From contig CAIYWM010000309.1 in NCBI GenBank assembly GCA_903929895.1, forward strand, positions 1-6,295: a stretch of DNA of 6,295 nucleotides. Reading direction: 5' to 3'. Origin of the DNA: an uncultured Alphaproteobacteria bacterium (GTDB lineage: Bacteria > Pseudomonadota > Alphaproteobacteria > Reyranellales > Reyranellaceae). Below the pieces are notes generated by a model. It made no database searches. It saw only the letters and a program-made list of their open reading frames with translations, and was not told the DNA's origin. This document shows, in pieces, positions 5,824 through 6,295 of this stretch. The position numbers and the translations under genes were made by a program. The first letter of the stretch is position 1; each line of letters starts with the position of its first letter.

Positions 5824-6295
5824 AGCTCGAGAGCGCGTCGATGAGTTGCTGGCGGGCCGCCGTCGCGTTCTTGGCGTACCATTCGATGCCGCCCGGCAGC
5901 ATCTTCGCGTAGTTCTCGGGCGCGCCCGGATTGACCTTGTTCCAGTCGGCATCGAGGAACTTGTAGGCTTCGGGGTTGACCGGGCCGTAACCATTGGATT
6001 TCAGAAGCTCGGCCTGTGCCTGCGGGTCCTGGGTCATGGCGATGAAATCCCAGATCGCCTTCCCGCCCTGGGCGCCCTTGGGCACCATCCAGCAGGCACC
6101 CCACGACACGCCTTCGTTCCAGGTCCAGTCGTAAAGCCCCTTTGTGTCCTGCTTCAGTGGCCAGGCACGCGTATTCAGGAGTTGGCCCAGATGGACCTCG
6201 CCGTTGCGGAAGGCGTTCTGGCCGTCGGCGATGACGGTGTAGTAGATCGCGTGCTCCTTCATCTTCTTGTGCATGTCGAGGGCGCGCTTCATGTC
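5822..6295 (-). CDS. ABC transporter periplasmic substrate-binding protein, PotD-like, C-terminal part
   Basis: The last 157 residues of an extracellular solute-binding protein, cut by the right edge, so the signal peptide and N-lobe are outside the window. The Met codon at 6292 is internal: the frame continues upstream of it. Seen: a G-E-V-H-L-G-Q-L-L-N-T-R segment, then W-N-E-G-V-S-W-G-A-C-W-M-V-P-K-G-A followed by an amphipathic helix with F-I-A-x-T-Q-D-P-x-A-Q-A, then N-G-Y-G-P-V-N-P-E-A-Y-K-F-L-D, and the final L-P-G-G-I-E-W-Y-A-K-N. This order (W-x-x-P-K-G-A, helix, Y-G-P-x-N, final W-tyr/trp-A-x-N) is that of the C-lobe of spermidine/putrescine-type (PotD/PotF) binding proteins. It should capture a small, probably cationic, solute in the periplasm and deliver it to a membrane permease whose genes, if present, lie to the right. 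Exact ligand not readable. It is followed within 12 bases by the oxygenase gene. Confidence 0.88.
   Translation of the reverse strand, partial: DMKRALDMHKKMKEHAIYYTVIADGQNAFRNGEVHLGQLLNTRAWPLKQDTKGLYDWTWNEGVSWGACWMVPKGAQGGKAIWDFIAMTQDPQAQAELLKSNGYGPVNPEAYKFLDADWNKVNPGAPENYAKMLPGGIEWYAKNATAARQQLIDALSS

Noticed and set aside
6290..6292. ATG at 6292 as the start of the binding protein
   Set aside because: The frame stays open to the window edge (an Asp codon precedes it) and the fragment lacks signal peptide and N-lobe, so this Met is internal.

Overview
The window (about 6.3 kb, GC-rich, third codon positions dominated by G and C) looks like the chromosome of an alphaproteobacterium. This is judged from codon bias, from the polyphosphate kinase 2 type familiar from rhizobia, and from the PotD-like binding protein; no rRNA or other marker is present to fix the taxon. 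Almost every base is coding. There is no tRNA, rRNA, insertion sequence, CRISPR array, phage gene or origin, and no gene-free stretch longer than about 95 bases.

Layout from right to left, the direction of transcription for five of the six genes (minus strand): the C-terminal third or so of a PotD-like ABC transporter substrate-binding protein (5822-6295, runs off the right edge); a 2-oxoglutarate/Fe(II) oxygenase of the isopenicillin-N-synthase type (4706-5809), 12 bases downstream with its Shine-Dalgarno lying on the stop codon of the transporter gene; an extended short-chain reductase resembling the PRISE family (progesterone 5-beta-reductase / iridoid synthase) (3559-4653), preceded by a possible 10-codon leader ORF and a hairpin; a class I polyphosphate kinase 2 (2542-3465); and a 778-residue PLP-dependent Orn/Lys/Arg decarboxylase (206-2542), whose ATG shares one base with the kinase stop codon. 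At the left edge the C-terminus of a phosphinothricin-acetyltransferase-like GNAT enzyme (3-224, plus strand) converges on the decarboxylase and overlaps it by 19 bases.

There appear to be two functional pairs. Binding protein plus oxygenase suggests import of a small, probably cationic, solute linked to an oxidation. PPK2 plus decarboxylase is a translationally coupled pair linking polyphosphate-driven nucleotide phosphorylation with polyamine formation or acid resistance. The PRISE-like reductase sits between them. No gene is obviously of a new kind. The points most worth checking are the ppk2-decarboxylase coupling, the bacterial PRISE-like enzyme with its structured leader, and the mixed ornithine/arginine decarboxylase signatures.
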